Assembly (NCBI GenBank): GCA_946479745.1
Contig: CAMLGZ010000018.1
Span: 13,483-77,482 of the forward strand
Length of the DNA stretch: 64,000 nt
Reading direction: 5' to 3'
Source: an uncultured Pseudoxanthomonas sp.
Lineage (GTDB): Bacteria; Pseudomonadota; Gammaproteobacteria; Xanthomonadales; Xanthomonadaceae
A program made the position numbers and the translations under genes. A model generated the notes under the pieces. That model was given only the letters and a program-made list of their open reading frames with translations. It made no database searches and was not told the DNA's origin. This document shows positions 45,975 to 57,996 of the stretch, in pieces; position 1 is the stretch's first letter, and every line of letters begins with the position of its first letter.

Positions 45975-47354
45975 TTATTCGGACGCGGCTTCCAATGCAT
46001 CGGACAATCGCTCCACCGCGATCACTTCCATCGCTTTGAACGCACCCGACTTCGGCGCATTGCCCTTGGCGACGATCGCCCGTTTGAATCCGTGGGTGGC
46101 TGCTTCGCGCAATCGCTCTTCGCCATTGGGTACAGGCCGTATTTCTCCAGACAAGCCCACCTCACCGAAGGCGATGGTCTTCTCAGGCAACGGCTTGTCG
46201 CGCAGCGAAGACAACACCGCCAGCAGCACCGGCAGATCTGCAGCGGTTTCCTGCACGCGGATGCCTCCGACCACATTGACGAACACGTCCTGGTCGCTGG
46301 TAACGATGCCGCCGTGGCGATGCAGCACCGCCAGCAGCATCGCCAGACGATTCTGTTCCAGCCCGACCGCCACGCGGCGCGGATTGGACAACGGCGATGA
46401 GTCCACCAGCGCCTGTACTTCCACCAGCAAGGGGCGCGTGCCCTCGCGGGTGACCATCACGCAGCTGCCGGGCTGCTGCGTGCTGCCGCCGGACAGGAAG
46501 ATGGCGGACGGGTTGGGTACTTCTTTCAGCCCCTTCTCGCCCATCGCGAACACACCCAGCTCATTGACCGCGCCGAAGCGGTTCTTGAAAGCACGCAACA
46601 CGCGAAAACGGCTGCCGCTTTCGCCTTCGAAATACAACACCGCATCGACCATATGCTCGAGCACGCGCGGGCCGGCGATACCGCCTTCTTTGGTAACGTG
46701 GCCGATCAGGAACACGGCGGTGCCGGTCTCCTTGGCGTAACGCACCAGACGCGCTGCGCTTTCGCGCACCTGGCTGACCGAACCCGGCGCGGCGGTCAGC
46801 GAATCGGTCCACAGCGTCTGCACCGAATCGGCGACGATCACCTTGGGTTGCGCTGCGACGGCATGGTCCAGGATCTTCTCGATCCCGGTTTCAGCCAAGG
46901 CCCGCAACCCATCCATCGGCAGCCCCAGACGCAACGCACGGCCCGCCACCTGCGCCAGCGACTCCTCACCAGTCACGTAAAGGGAAGGCAAGGTCTGCGA
47001 CATCTGCGCCATCGCCTGCAGCAACAAGGTCGATTTGCCGATGCCCGGGTCGCCGCCGACCAGCACCACCGCGCCCTCGACCAACCCACCACCCAGCACG
47101 CGGTCGAACTCGCCGATTCCGGTGGAAACGCGCGCTTCCTCGCTGCTGCGCACGTCCTTGAGTGCGGTGATCTGAGGCGCTTCCAGTTTGCCGGCCCAGC
47201 CGCTGCGCCGGGACGCCGCGGGTGCGCCGGCGGCCGGCTCCAGTACGATTTCGGACAAGGTGTTCCAAGCTCCGCACTCGGCGCACTGACCCTGCCATTT
47301 GTTGTGTTCGGCGCCGCATTCGCTGCAGACGTAGGCGGTCTTGCTCTTGGCCAT
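45975..47354 (-). CDS. radA: DNA repair protein RadA (Sms)
   Basis: 459 residues. N-terminal zinc finger CSECGAEHNKWQGQCAECGA, ATPase Walker A GGDPGIGKSTLLLQ, the RadA motif FKNRFGAVNELGVF and a Lon-like C-terminal domain. Drives branch migration in recombinational repair. Its stop is 5 bases from the REP; the effector gene lies upstream on the same strand. Confidence 0.97.
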   Translation of the reverse strand: MAKSKTAYVCSECGAEHNKWQGQCAECGAWNTLSEIVLEPAAGAPAASRRSGWAGKLEAPQITALKDVRSSEEARVSTGIGEFDRVLGGGLVEGAVVLVGGDPGIGKSTLLLQAMAQMSQTLPSLYVTGEESLAQVAGRALRLGLPMDGLRALAETGIEKILDHAVAAQPKVIVADSVQTLWTDSLTAAPGSVSQVRESAARLVRYAKETGTAVFLIGHVTKEGGIAGPRVLEHMVDAVLYFEGESGSRFRVLRAFKNRFGAVNELGVFAMGEKGLKEVPNPSAIFLSGGSTQQPGSCVMVTREGTRPLLVEVQALVDSSPLSNPRRVAVGLEQNRLAMLLAVLHRHGGIVTSDQDVFVNVVGGIRVQETAADLPVLLAVLSSLRDKPLPEKTIAFGEVGLSGEIRPVPNGEERLREAATHGFKRAIVAKGNAPKSGAFKAMEVIAVERLSDALEAASE

Positions 47355-47449
47355 GATGTTTTCGTTCGGCGATCCCAGCGCACAGGATAGACGCGCGCTA
47401 TCGCGCAGGGCGAGACTTGCGCCGGGCGAACCCGGCTTCGTCAGCCCTG

Positions 47450-49954
47450 TCAGGCCATCCGCAGGGCGGCCCGGGTGACGACTTCGGCGTCCTGCTGCTG
47501 GGTCAGCGCGGAATTCCGCGTTTGCTCCTGCCGGGCGCTCGCTTCCGCCATCTGCTGCGTGCTTTGGGCCAACGGGGTATTCAGACCCTGCACGGTGTCC
47601 ACGCTGGCACGCTGGTGGGCGGGATCGTCCAGCCGCCCTTGCACCGCGAAAGTAACCTTGGCATCGCCGCTCATCACCACGTGATCGATACCGCGCATGC
47701 CCTGCTCCTTGGCAGCGACGGCCAGATGGCCGCTCAGTTGGTCGCTGCGCAAATCGGAGGTGCGGTTGTGTGTGGCATCGATGGCGTGAACGCCGCGCGC
47801 GGCATCGCGGAACAGGGAATGATCGGGGTGGTTCTGATCGTTGAGCAGCACGCCTTTACCTGGTGCGGGTTGCGGCAGGCCCTCCGTCTGCTTCGGTGGC
47901 GCGAATCGCGATTCTGTCGCCGGCGACTGTTCGCCGGATTGCCTGGCCGGCGCCGGTTGCATCAGCTGCTTGACCGCAGAGTGTTCAAGCGACTGGGTCC
48001 GCGCATCCAGGCTCGGTATCACCGTCTCTGTCATCAGATGCCGTTGGGTGGCCTCACCGCCCGCTCCCGACCCATGCTTGATGGCGGCCCCCGTCCGCCA
48101 GGCGTTCATTAGTCCACCGGGACCGAGATAGGTGGCTTCCGCGGCAATGACGCCGCCAACGCCCGCGCCGGTGACGGCCAGGGCCGTGGGTGCGTGCCCA
48201 GTCAGATTGCGCACTCCACGACCGGTCTGGCCCAGGGCCTGGTCGATATTGGCGCCGACACGCTCGGCGGATTTGCGCAGATCTGCGCCGGTTTGATTCG
48301 AGGCCTGTTCCAGCGCCTGCGCACCCTGGGCTGCGACATGCCTGATGGTGTTTGCGTCGTGTCCGGCATGACCCAGCGATCCTTTGGCCTGCGCGATTTT
48401 GATATCGCAGTACGCTGCCGTGGCCTGGTCGCGCCGATCCGCTTCCTTGCCAAGGCCTGGCGCGATCTTGTCGGCGAAAGGCAGATGGCTTGCGGCCCGC
48501 AGAATGGCATTGCTGGTTTCGTTGCCCCAGCGCTGGGTCACGCATTGCGCCATCGGCACCGAGGCTTCCAGGTATCCGGTCGCCATACGCACTTGTGCGA
48601 CCACCTCGCCACCGGCGCGCACCTGCAAGCCCGACACTTTTCCGAACGTCTGCGCACCGAGTTCGGCGGCCTGACCCGTGACCTTGCCGCCTACCCGGTA
48701 GCCATCACCCAGGGTATCCAGAGCAACATCGGTAACCTTGCCGCCAGCAGCGACCGCTTCGCCGGCCCGCTTTCCAACATACGCCCCCGCCACCGCCCCG
48801 CTAAGCACGTTCAACAGCGGCCCTGCGTCCTTGGCCACTTCGCTGATCGCAGGTTCTTTGGGCCGGTCTATGAGATTGCCCTGCGCGTCCCGCATTTTGG
48901 CTTCAAGCACGGGTTGTACCTGACCGGCCGCGGTAGGTACCTGCTTCAAGGTCTTGCTTCCGGAATGCTCGGCAAGATAGTCGATCAGACCCAGCGCATC
49001 CTGCTGGGCTTGCTTGCTATGGGGCAGGACTTCACCCAACTTGGTGACCAACAATTGCCGCGCTTCCGGCAGGCGCGAAACGTCGGCAGCCATGGTGGCC
49101 ACCGCACCCATCTGCATCCGTTGCAATGCATCCATGCGGCCGATCATGGCTTGGCCGTCGGTTAGGACTTCGCCTTTGACTTGGTAGGCCGTCACTGTTT
49201 GATCAGTATCTACAACTGTAAGGCCGTGTTTTTCGGCGTAACGTTGCGGCGTTGCGGGATTCAGTCCTGAGGAATTGAAGGTAATTGCAGGAATGCCTGT
49301 CACCGCAGAAGCGGCCGAGCCCTGCCCTCCACCTAGCGAATGTCCAGCTATCTCGAATCCTGGGCCATAATCTTTCTGAAAACGAACGGCCAATTCCATT
49401 GCCCGGTTGTAGTAATCGCTTTCCAGCCCCGCACCCTGAAGACCGTTATTCAGCCAATCTTCTGCTGCCGACTCTCGAATAATTTCCTTTCCGTCGCTGT
49501 CATGCGCGACTACGGACCCATTGGAACCCTTGTAACAAACGATTGGCTTGGCTTCAGGACCATAGACACGAGGATCGGGCAAATAGATCTCGGCACGAAA
49601 ATTGGAATCGTCAGGTTGCAAATATTGCTTGACCTGCTTATCGGTCCAATTCACGCCTGCCTGACGTAGAAGTTCCGGGTACTCACTGGCGCGTATCCAA
49701 CCTAACGTTATAGAAGGACGGTGGGCCGCCGATTCGTAGACATCATCCGTTACCCCCGCAACGTCCCGGACATGATATTGCCGCTCCAAGGCATCGGCCT
49801 GATGAGCAAGCTGCATGTCGCCGGATTGTGCCGACTGGACGCGCATAGCCGACAGCAATTCGTTCTGCTGCTGCACCTGCAGTATCTTCTCCTCCAGCGT
49901 CCGCGGATCCTGGGACGGGAGTAGTGGCCCTACAGTTACAGTGGGCGTGGTCAT
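47450..49954 (-). CDS. Putative X-T4SS antibacterial effector: lipase domain plus XVIPCD secretion domain
   Basis: 834 residues from the ATG at 49954, with AAGGAG 7 bases before it. Middle N-terminal part (about 130-260): alpha/beta-hydrolase with the lipase elbow GHSLGGGQG, nucleophile Ser206, then FNSSGLNPATPQRY, fitting a class-3/DUF2974-type phospholipase. Residues 300-640 are Ala/Gly-rich helical sequence. From about residue 699 the C-terminus matches XVIPCD (the Xanthomonadales VirD4-interacting domain): LLNDQNHPDHSLFRDA, ARGVHAIDATHNR, the GIDHVVMSGD segment and a Gln-rich tail. Such proteins are delivered into rival bacteria by the antibacterial VirB/VirD4 system of this order. No T4SS genes are in the window. 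The ankyrin lipoprotein divergent to it is the likely immunity partner. Enzyme activity is predicted, not proven. Confidence 0.85.
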   Translation of the reverse strand: MTTPTVTVGPLLPSQDPRTLEEKILQVQQQNELLSAMRVQSAQSGDMQLAHQADALERQYHVRDVAGVTDDVYESAAHRPSITLGWIRASEYPELLRQAGVNWTDKQVKQYLQPDDSNFRAEIYLPDPRVYGPEAKPIVCYKGSNGSVVAHDSDGKEIIRESAAEDWLNNGLQGAGLESDYYNRAMELAVRFQKDYGPGFEIAGHSLGGGQGSAASAVTGIPAITFNSSGLNPATPQRYAEKHGLTVVDTDQTVTAYQVKGEVLTDGQAMIGRMDALQRMQMGAVATMAADVSRLPEARQLLVTKLGEVLPHSKQAQQDALGLIDYLAEHSGSKTLKQVPTAAGQVQPVLEAKMRDAQGNLIDRPKEPAISEVAKDAGPLLNVLSGAVAGAYVGKRAGEAVAAGGKVTDVALDTLGDGYRVGGKVTGQAAELGAQTFGKVSGLQVRAGGEVVAQVRMATGYLEASVPMAQCVTQRWGNETSNAILRAASHLPFADKIAPGLGKEADRRDQATAAYCDIKIAQAKGSLGHAGHDANTIRHVAAQGAQALEQASNQTGADLRKSAERVGANIDQALGQTGRGVRNLTGHAPTALAVTGAGVGGVIAAEATYLGPGGLMNAWRTGAAIKHGSGAGGEATQRHLMTETVIPSLDARTQSLEHSAVKQLMQPAPARQSGEQSPATESRFAPPKQTEGLPQPAPGKGVLLNDQNHPDHSLFRDAARGVHAIDATHNRTSDLRSDQLSGHLAVAAKEQGMRGIDHVVMSGDAKVTFAVQGRLDDPAHQRASVDTVQGLNTPLAQSTQQMAEASARQEQTRNSALTQQQDAEVVTRAALRMA

Positions 49955-50082
49955 ACACGGCTCCTTGCCTTGGGTTGACACGACAATCAACGCTGTTCAA
50001 CCTGCCACTGCCCGCTGCCCGTGTCAATCGCACGTACCTTTAGGTGGATGGGCATCGCTGCAACAAGAAGGGAAATCGAGCA

Positions 50083-50967
50083 ATGTCACGGAATAGATAT
50101 TTGTGCGCTTTTGGTAACCTCACATTAGCGTTGCTGCTATCCGTCACTCTGACGGCATGCCACGCGCAGTCCTCGCATGAAACCGCTGTTACACGCGTTC
50201 CTGCCAGCAACTACTTTCAGGGCAAGGCGCTCGAGTTGGCCGAAGCAGTCGACCGCAACGGTGCGGCCGATGTCCGACGATTAATTAAGCAAGAAGGCGT
50301 CAACCCGGATGTGATCTTCGACGAGAGCGCCATGCCCATGGTGGCTTGGCCGGTGTTCAACAAGAACCTTCCGGGCTTGAAGCTACTGCTGGACAACGGT
50401 GCCGACCCCAATGCGCGTCGCATCGATTCGCAACGCCCGAGCGGGCAACAGCGCAACAATGCGTTGGTCTTTGCGGCGGGCGATGCGGACTCGCGTTATC
50501 TCGCCATGTTGCTCGACTACGGCGGTGACCCCAATACTCGCAATTCGAATGGTGAAACCCTGACCCATGTCGCCTACCTGCGCGATCAATGGAAGAACGT
50601 ACAACTCCTGATCGAAAAAGGCGCGAACATAAATGAAGGGCTCTATGTGCCAGAAGACTACGACACCGTGGCGAGCTGGTATTCAGGCATGGGGGATTTC
50701 GACAAAGTGTACTGGCTACTACAACATGGCGCCGATCCTTCCAAAAAGATGATTGCTCCCGCCCGATCAGCCAATGAGGGGAGAATGCCCATTCTGGAAA
50801 GCATTTTCTGGTTGCCGGTCAAGCCACAAATGATCGAATGGCAGAGGAAATGTCAGCGGCTATTGACCGGCCGAGGGATTCGTCGACCTCCGATGCCTGC
50901 CTATCTAAAACAAAAAAGGCTACAGCTCAATTTGCCGAGCGAAGAAAAAGACATTCCGCTTCTATAA
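50083..50967 (+). CDS. Ankyrin-repeat lipoprotein, possible immunity protein
   Basis: 294 residues from the ATG at 50083. Lipoprotein signal LALLLSVTLTAC, acylated Cys26, so membrane-anchored and facing the periplasm. Four or so ankyrin repeats follow (LLLDNGADPNARRIDS, MLLDYGGDPNTRNSNGETLT, LLIEKGANINEGL, WLLQHGADPSKK). It is divergent from the lipase effector across a 128-base gap. Ankyrin lipoproteins are known partners that neutralise phospholipase effectors in other secretion systems, so an immunity role is a fair guess. Other roles for ankyrin proteins cannot be excluded. Confidence 0.75.
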   Translation: MSRNRYLCAFGNLTLALLLSVTLTACHAQSSHETAVTRVPASNYFQGKALELAEAVDRNGAADVRRLIKQEGVNPDVIFDESAMPMVAWPVFNKNLPGLKLLLDNGADPNARRIDSQRPSGQQRNNALVFAAGDADSRYLAMLLDYGGDPNTRNSNGETLTHVAYLRDQWKNVQLLIEKGANINEGLYVPEDYDTVASWYSGMGDFDKVYWLLQHGADPSKKMIAPARSANEGRMPILESIFWLPVKPQMIEWQRKCQRLLTGRGIRRPPMPAYLKQKRLQLNLPSEEKDIPLL

Positions 50968-51103
50968 GGCGTCTCACTACAAGAAGCACGGGCGCATCGA
51001 AAAGATCGACTGGAAGCCCGATTCGGCCCTAAGAGCCGCGAATCCGATCGAATGAAATCGGACCTTTCCTGCCATCAATTTGAAACAAACCCTTGCAATA
51101 CTT

Positions 51104-51123
51104 CCATTATTCCGGAATTATGG
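51104..51123 (+). promoter_or_regulatory. Candidate ArsR operator
   Basis: CCATTATTCCGGAATTATGG, a 20-base palindrome broken at only one base pair position, 4 bases before the arsR ATG. A TTGAAA at 51080-51085 could be the -35, making the palindrome overlap the -10 region. Confidence 0.65.
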
Positions 51124-51127
51124 AAAT

Positions 51128-51448
51128 ATGTACACCTATCAAGCAGTCGAAGCCCTTCGCGCTCTAGCCCATGACCACCGACTCGCCGCCTATCGGGCCC
51201 TGGTACAGGCAGGCCGCGACGGCATGGCGGTCGGCGAGCTTCGCGACGCGCTGGATTTGCCAGCCGCCACGCTTACCGCCCATTTGAACCAATTACGTGC
51301 GGCGGGACTGGTCAACGACGAAAGAGAAGGGCGTGTCATCCGGATACGTGCCGACTACGGCCGCATGAACGGCCTGATCGGCTTCCTGACGGAGAACTGC
51401 TGCGGCGGCAAATCCTGCGCGCCCACTTCCAAGAAAGTTCTGCGTTGA
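51128..51448 (+). CDS. arsR: ArsR-family arsenic-responsive repressor
   Basis: 106 residues from the ATG at 51128. Winged helix with QAVEALRALAHDHRLAAYRA and the DLPAATLTAHLNQLRAAGLV recognition helix. Metalloid-binding cysteines are clustered at the C-terminus, Cys91, Cys92 and Cys97 (ENCCGGKSC), unlike the helix-3 CVC site of E. coli ArsR. It should repress the operon and release it when As(III) is bound. First gene of [15 protein letters not shown]; an upstream in-frame start without ribosome site would overlap the operator. Confidence 0.9.
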   Translation: MYTYQAVEALRALAHDHRLAAYRALVQAGRDGMAVGELRDALDLPAATLTAHLNQLRAAGLVNDEREGRVIRIRADYGRMNGLIGFLTENCCGGKSCAPTSKKVLR

Positions 51449-51469
51449 CCCACGACCATTGGAATCGAA

Positions 51470-51973
51470 ATGAAAGACAAAACCTACAACGTTCTGTTTC
51501 TCTGCACCGGCAACTCTGCCCGCAGCATCATGGCCGAAGCGATCCTCAACGTCCTGGGCAAGGGACGATTCAAGGCGTTCAGCGCCGGCAGCAACCCGAG
51601 CGGGCAGGTCCAGCCCATGGCGCGAGAGCTTGCCGAGGCCATCGGCTACGATGCCAGCAATGTCCGCAGCAAGAATTGGGACGAATTCGCCGTCGAGGGC
51701 GCGCCCGAGATGGATATTGTCATCACCGTTTGCGACAACGCGGCCGGCGAATCCTGCCCTGTCTGGCTGGGCCATCCCGCACTGGCGCATTGGGGCGTCC
51801 CCGATCCGGTTTCTGTTACCGGCGATGAAGAAACCCGCCGCCATGCCTACACCGCCGCTTTCGCCACGCTGCGCCGACGCATCGAACTACTACTGTCGCT
51901 GCCGCTCCAAAGTCTGGATCGCCTCGCTGCACAGGCGAAACTCAAGGAAATCGGGAAGGTGGGCGCGGAATGA
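51470..51973 (+). CDS. arsC: Arsenate reductase ArsC (low-molecular-weight phosphatase type)
   Basis: 167 residues. Phosphatase-fold P-loop LCTGNSARS with nucleophile Cys12, then Cys88 and Cys96 (CDNAAGESCP), as in thioredoxin-linked or mycothiol-type ArsC enzymes. Reduces As(V) to As(III), which the operon must then dispose of. Its stop overlaps the aquaporin start by four bases (ATGA). Confidence 0.93.
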   Translation: MKDKTYNVLFLCTGNSARSIMAEAILNVLGKGRFKAFSAGSNPSGQVQPMARELAEAIGYDASNVRSKNWDEFAVEGAPEMDIVITVCDNAAGESCPVWLGHPALAHWGVPDPVSVTGDEETRRHAYTAAFATLRRRIELLLSLPLQSLDRLAAQAKLKEIGKVGAE

Positions 51974-52620
51974 TCTCGAAGCGGCTGCTGTCCGAATTCC
52001 TGGCTACCGGACTTCTACTGGTAACGGTAGTAGGTTCCGGGATCATGGCCGAACGCCTGGCCGGCGGAAACGATGCCATCGCCTTGATCGCGAACACATT
52101 GGCGACCATCGGCGGGCTCTACGTCCTGATCGAAGTATTCGGCCCCATCAGCGGCGCGCACATGAACCCTGCGGTCAGCGCCGTCATGGCTGCGCGCGGC
52201 AGTTTGCCTTGGACGATGCTGCCCGGGTACATCGTTGTCCAACTGGCCGGCGCCGCATGCGGCGCCTGGCTGGCCAATGCGATGTTCGAACTTCCAATTC
52301 TGGAATTTTCCACGAAAACCCGCACGGGAACTGGGCAATGGCTAGGCGAGATCGTCGCAACCGCCGGTCTTCTGCTCGTCGTTCTGCGCGCACCGTCCAC
52401 ACGCGTTGCGGCGTCGGTCGCCGTCTACATCGGCGCTGCCTACTGGTTTACCTCGTCGACCTCTTTCGCCAATCCCGCGGCCGCCTTCGGAAGAATGTTC
52501 AGCGATAGTTTCGCCGGCATCTCTCCGCACGACGTACCCGGATTCGTCATTGCCCAAGGCATCGGCGCAGCGACAGGAATGGCCATCAACAAGCTTTTGG
52601 GTCGCCTCGATCATGTCTGA
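51970..52620 (+). CDS. aqpS: Aquaglyceroporin of the arsenic operon (AqpS-like)
   Basis: 216 residues, six membrane segments plus two half-helices carrying the MIP boxes: NPA at 66-68 ([10 protein letters not shown]) and at 168-170 ([13 protein letters not shown], Arg175 of the selectivity filter). In Sinorhizobium the AqpS channel in an ars operon lets As(III) leave down its gradient after ArsC reduces As(V). The same arrangement here, with no ArsB or Acr3 gene, suggests that mechanism. It overlaps both neighbours in frame-shifted starts, so it is tightly coupled. Confidence 0.85.
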   Translation: MISKRLLSEFLATGLLLVTVVGSGIMAERLAGGNDAIALIANTLATIGGLYVLIEVFGPISGAHMNPAVSAVMAARGSLPWTMLPGYIVVQLAGAACGAWLANAMFELPILEFSTKTRTGTGQWLGEIVATAGLLLVVLRAPSTRVAASVAVYIGAAYWFTSSTSFANPAAAFGRMFSDSFAGISPHDVPGFVIAQGIGAATGMAINKLLGRLDHV

Positions 52621-53332
52621 TTCCGGACTATTGCCGAACATCGACGCCGAGCTGTTTGCGCTCCCCTCCCTGGAGCGGCTTTCGCCATCCGCCAGGGCGA
52701 CTCATCCGCCCCGTTTCCTGTTGCTGTACGGCTCGCTTCGCAAACGATCCTTCAGCAAGCTCCTGGCTCTTGAGGCTGCCCGCCTGCTTGAAGCGATGGG
52801 CGCGGAAACACGTGTATTCGATCCTGCGGGCTTGCCGTTGCCCGATGCCGAACCCGATACGCACCCGAAAGTGCAGGAGCTTCGCCAGCTTGCCCAATGG
52901 GCGGAAGGAATGGTTTGGAGTTCGCCCGAGCGGCACGGCGCAATGTCGGGGATCATGAAAGCGCAAATCGACTGGATACCTTTGTCGCAAGGTTCGGTGC
53001 GTCCAACGCAAGGAAAGACGCTCGCGGTGATGCAAGTGTCCGGCGGTTCGCAGTCGTTCAATGCCGTCAATCAGCTCCGGATCCTTGGGCGATGGATGCG
53101 GATGCTCACGATTCCGAATCAATCGTCGGTCGCCAAGGCCTTCAACGAATTCGACGAAGCCGGCCGGATGAAACCGTCGGCCTTCTACGATCGCGTCGTG
53201 GATGTCATGGAGGAGCTGATGAAGTTCACCCTGCTCACGCGCGAGGTTTCTCCCTATCTCGTGGACCGCTACAGCGAAAGGAAAGAAAGCGCCGAAGCGT
53301 TGTCCAAGCGCGTCGGTATCCGAGCCATTTAA
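52613..53332 (+). CDS. arsH: ArsH, NADPH-dependent FMN flavoprotein
   Basis: 239 residues from the ATG at 52613, which lies inside the end of the aquaporin gene (8-base overlap). Flavodoxin-like FMN binding: [18 protein letters not shown] near residue 36 and [20 protein letters not shown]. ArsH oxidises trivalent organoarsenicals and reduces quinones/metals. Last gene of the operon, closed by a clear terminator. Confidence 0.93.
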   Translation: MSDSGLLPNIDAELFALPSLERLSPSARATHPPRFLLLYGSLRKRSFSKLLALEAARLLEAMGAETRVFDPAGLPLPDAEPDTHPKVQELRQLAQWAEGMVWSSPERHGAMSGIMKAQIDWIPLSQGSVRPTQGKTLAVMQVSGGSQSFNAVNQLRILGRWMRMLTIPNQSSVAKAFNEFDEAGRMKPSAFYDRVVDVMEELMKFTLLTREVSPYLVDRYSERKESAEALSKRVGIRAI

Positions 53333-53334
53333 CG

Positions 53335-53363
53335 AAAAGGCCGCCCTTTGGAGGCGGCCTTTT
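53335..53363 (+). terminator. Terminator of the ars operon
   Basis: AAAAGGCCGCC / GGCGGCCTTTT stem, seven-base loop, T-run; right after the arsH stop. Also faces the tRNA-Thr transcript. Confidence 0.9.
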
Positions 53364-53371
53364 GCGAAATC

Positions 53372-53447
53372 TGGTGCCGGAAATAGGAATCGAACCTACG
53401 ACCTCATCATTACGAATGACGCGCTCTACCAACTGAGCTATTCCGGC
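53372..53447 (-). tRNA. tRNA-Thr (anticodon CGT)
   Basis: 76 bases with encoded CCA. Acceptor stem GCCGGAA/TTCCGGC, anticodon stem CGTCA/TGATG around loop TTCGTAA (anticodon CGT), T-arm GTAGG/CCTAT. Decodes ACG. It borders the accessory ars/effector block, a common place for islands, though no att duplication was found by eye. Confidence 0.95.
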
Positions 53448-53482
53448 GTGGACGCGAATTCTAGGGGTCGCAGGGGGTGGGG

Positions 53483-54433
53483 TCAATTCACCAGCTGCAG
53501 GCGGAGTTCCTTGGGCAGGGCGAAAACCATGCTTTCCGGCTCGCCGTCCAGCTCGGCCACCCCGCTGGCGCCCAGTTCGCGCAGGCGCTCGATCACGCCC
53601 TGCACCAGCACGTCCGGGGCCGAAGCGCCCGCTGTCACACCGATGCGGGACTTGCCCGCTACCCATGACGGTTCGATTTCCGCGGCCCCATCTATCAAAT
53701 AGGCCTCCACGCCTTCGCGCTCGGCCAGCTCGCGCAGACGGTTGGAATTGGAACTGTTAGGCGAGCCCACCACCAGCATCAGGTCGCAACGCGCGGCCAG
53801 CTCGCGCACGGCGTCCTGGCGGTTCTGGGTGGCGTAACAGATGTCGTCGTGGCGCGGCCCCTGCATCTCGGGGAAACGGGCCTGCAGCGCCTCGATGATC
53901 CCGCGGGTGTCGTCCACCGACAGCGTGGTCTGGGTGGTGTAGGCCAGATTCTGCGGCTGACCCACCTCCAGCGTGGCCACGCCTTCCAGGTCTTCCACCA
54001 GGTAGATCCGCCCTGTCCCGCTTTCGCTGTTCCACTGACCCATGGTGCCTTCCACTTCCGGGTGCCCGGCATGGCCGATCAGCACCACATCGCGGCCGGC
54101 GCGGCAATGGCGCGCGACTTCGAAATGGACCTTGGTGACCAGCGGACAGGTCGCGTCGAATATCTTCAGGCCGCGCGAAGCGGCTTCGGCGCGCACCGCC
54201 TGCGACACGCCATGCGCGCTGAAGATCACCGTGGCGTTGTCGGGCACCTCGTCGAGCTCTTCCACGAACACCGCGCCGCGATTGCGCAGGTCTTCCACCA
54301 CGAAGCGGTTGTGGACCACTTCATGGCGGACGTAGATAGGGGCGCCCAGGGTTTCGATGGCGCGCTTGACGATCTCGATGGCGCGGTCGACCCCGGCGCA
54401 GAAACCCCTGGGATTGGCGAGAAGGATGTCCAT
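53483..54433 (-). CDS. ispH: 4-hydroxy-3-methylbut-2-enyl diphosphate reductase (IspH/LytB)
   Basis: 316 residues from the ATG at 54433. Fe-S ligands Cys12 ([13 protein letters not shown]), the central Cys in [16 protein letters not shown] and the Cys in [14 protein letters not shown]. Last step of the MEP isoprenoid pathway. Starts 7 bases after lspA on the same strand, giving the widespread ileS-lspA-ispH run. Confidence 0.97.
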   Translation of the reverse strand: MDILLANPRGFCAGVDRAIEIVKRAIETLGAPIYVRHEVVHNRFVVEDLRNRGAVFVEELDEVPDNATVIFSAHGVSQAVRAEAASRGLKIFDATCPLVTKVHFEVARHCRAGRDVVLIGHAGHPEVEGTMGQWNSESGTGRIYLVEDLEGVATLEVGQPQNLAYTTQTTLSVDDTRGIIEALQARFPEMQGPRHDDICYATQNRQDAVRELAARCDLMLVVGSPNSSNSNRLRELAEREGVEAYLIDGAAEIEPSWVAGKSRIGVTAGASAPDVLVQGVIERLRELGASGVAELDGEPESMVFALPKELRLQLVN

Positions 54434-54440
54434 GCGCCGA

Positions 54441-54944
54441 TTATGGACCTTTGGCCTTGCGCTTGCCGTCAAGCAGGCCGAACAGGGCGATGCCGACGGC
54501 CCCCGCGACGATGGCCGAATCGGCCAGATTGAACGACGGCCAGTAATGCTCGCGCCAGTGCCACTGGATGAAATCAACGACATGCCCGTGCATCAACCGG
54601 TCGATGACGTTGCCCAGCGCTCCGCCGATCACCAGCGCGTAAGGCGCTGCCTGACGCCAGTCACCGCGCGCAGTGCGCGACAGCCAGAAACCCAGCAGGC
54701 CGCTGATGGCGACTGCAAGAATCGTGAAGAACCAGATCTGCCAGCCGCCAGCGTCGCTCAGGAAGCTGAATGCCGCCCCGGTATTGTAGGTGCGGTACCA
54801 GTTCCAGAAACCGTCGATAACCGGGATCGCGGTGTATTCCGGGAGCTTCGCCAGCACCCATGCTTTACTCAGCTGGTCCAGCACGATGACTACGGCTGAG
54901 AGGATCAGCCAGGTGAGGGCGTTGGGTTTTGAAGTAGTTTTCAT
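54441..54944 (-). CDS. lspA: Lipoprotein signal peptidase
   Basis: 167 residues, four membrane segments. Catalytic Asp pair in [20 protein letters not shown] and [17 protein letters not shown]; the [15 protein letters not shown] segment is conserved. Cleaves prolipoproteins, needed for the lipoproteins in this window. 7 bases upstream of ispH. Confidence 0.96.
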   Translation of the reverse strand: MKTTSKPNALTWLILSAVVIVLDQLSKAWVLAKLPEYTAIPVIDGFWNWYRTYNTGAAFSFLSDAGGWQIWFFTILAVAISGLLGFWLSRTARGDWRQAAPYALVIGGALGNVIDRLMHGHVVDFIQWHWREHYWPSFNLADSAIVAGAVGIALFGLLDGKRKAKGP

Positions 54945-54968
54945 GATGGAACGAGCCTTGCTTTGTTT

Positions 54969-55157
54969 CCTTCTCCTACCGGGAGAAGGTGGCGCGAAGC
55001 GCCGGATGAGGGCGTGGAAATTCCAACCCTCGGAAACTATCTGTCAACCTGAAAATCCACGCCCTCATACCCCAAGGGTACTTCCTGCGGGGCGTCCACC
55101 CCTTCGGGGCACCCCGTATCAAGTACGGGGCAGGCTCTTCTCCCGGTGGGAGAAGGG
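54969..55157. repeat. GGGAGAAGG-type inverted repeat between ileS and lspA
   Basis: The left end (54969-55015) has CTTCTCCTACCGGGAGAAGG then GGCGCGAAGCGCC; the right end (about 55135-55157) is CTTCTCCCGGTGGGAGAAGG. A GGGGCGTCC/GGGGTGCCC-like middle hairpin is present too. Splits the ileS-lspA pair. Confidence 0.7.
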
Positions 55158-55164
55158 AAACGCA

Positions 55165-57992
<2,828 letters not shown>

Positions 57993-57996
<4 letters not shown>

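Noticed and set aside
53372..53447. tRNA-Thr as attachment site of an island holding the ars and effector genes
   Set aside because: No second copy of the tRNA 3' end and no integrase were found in the window; the idea is unsupported here.
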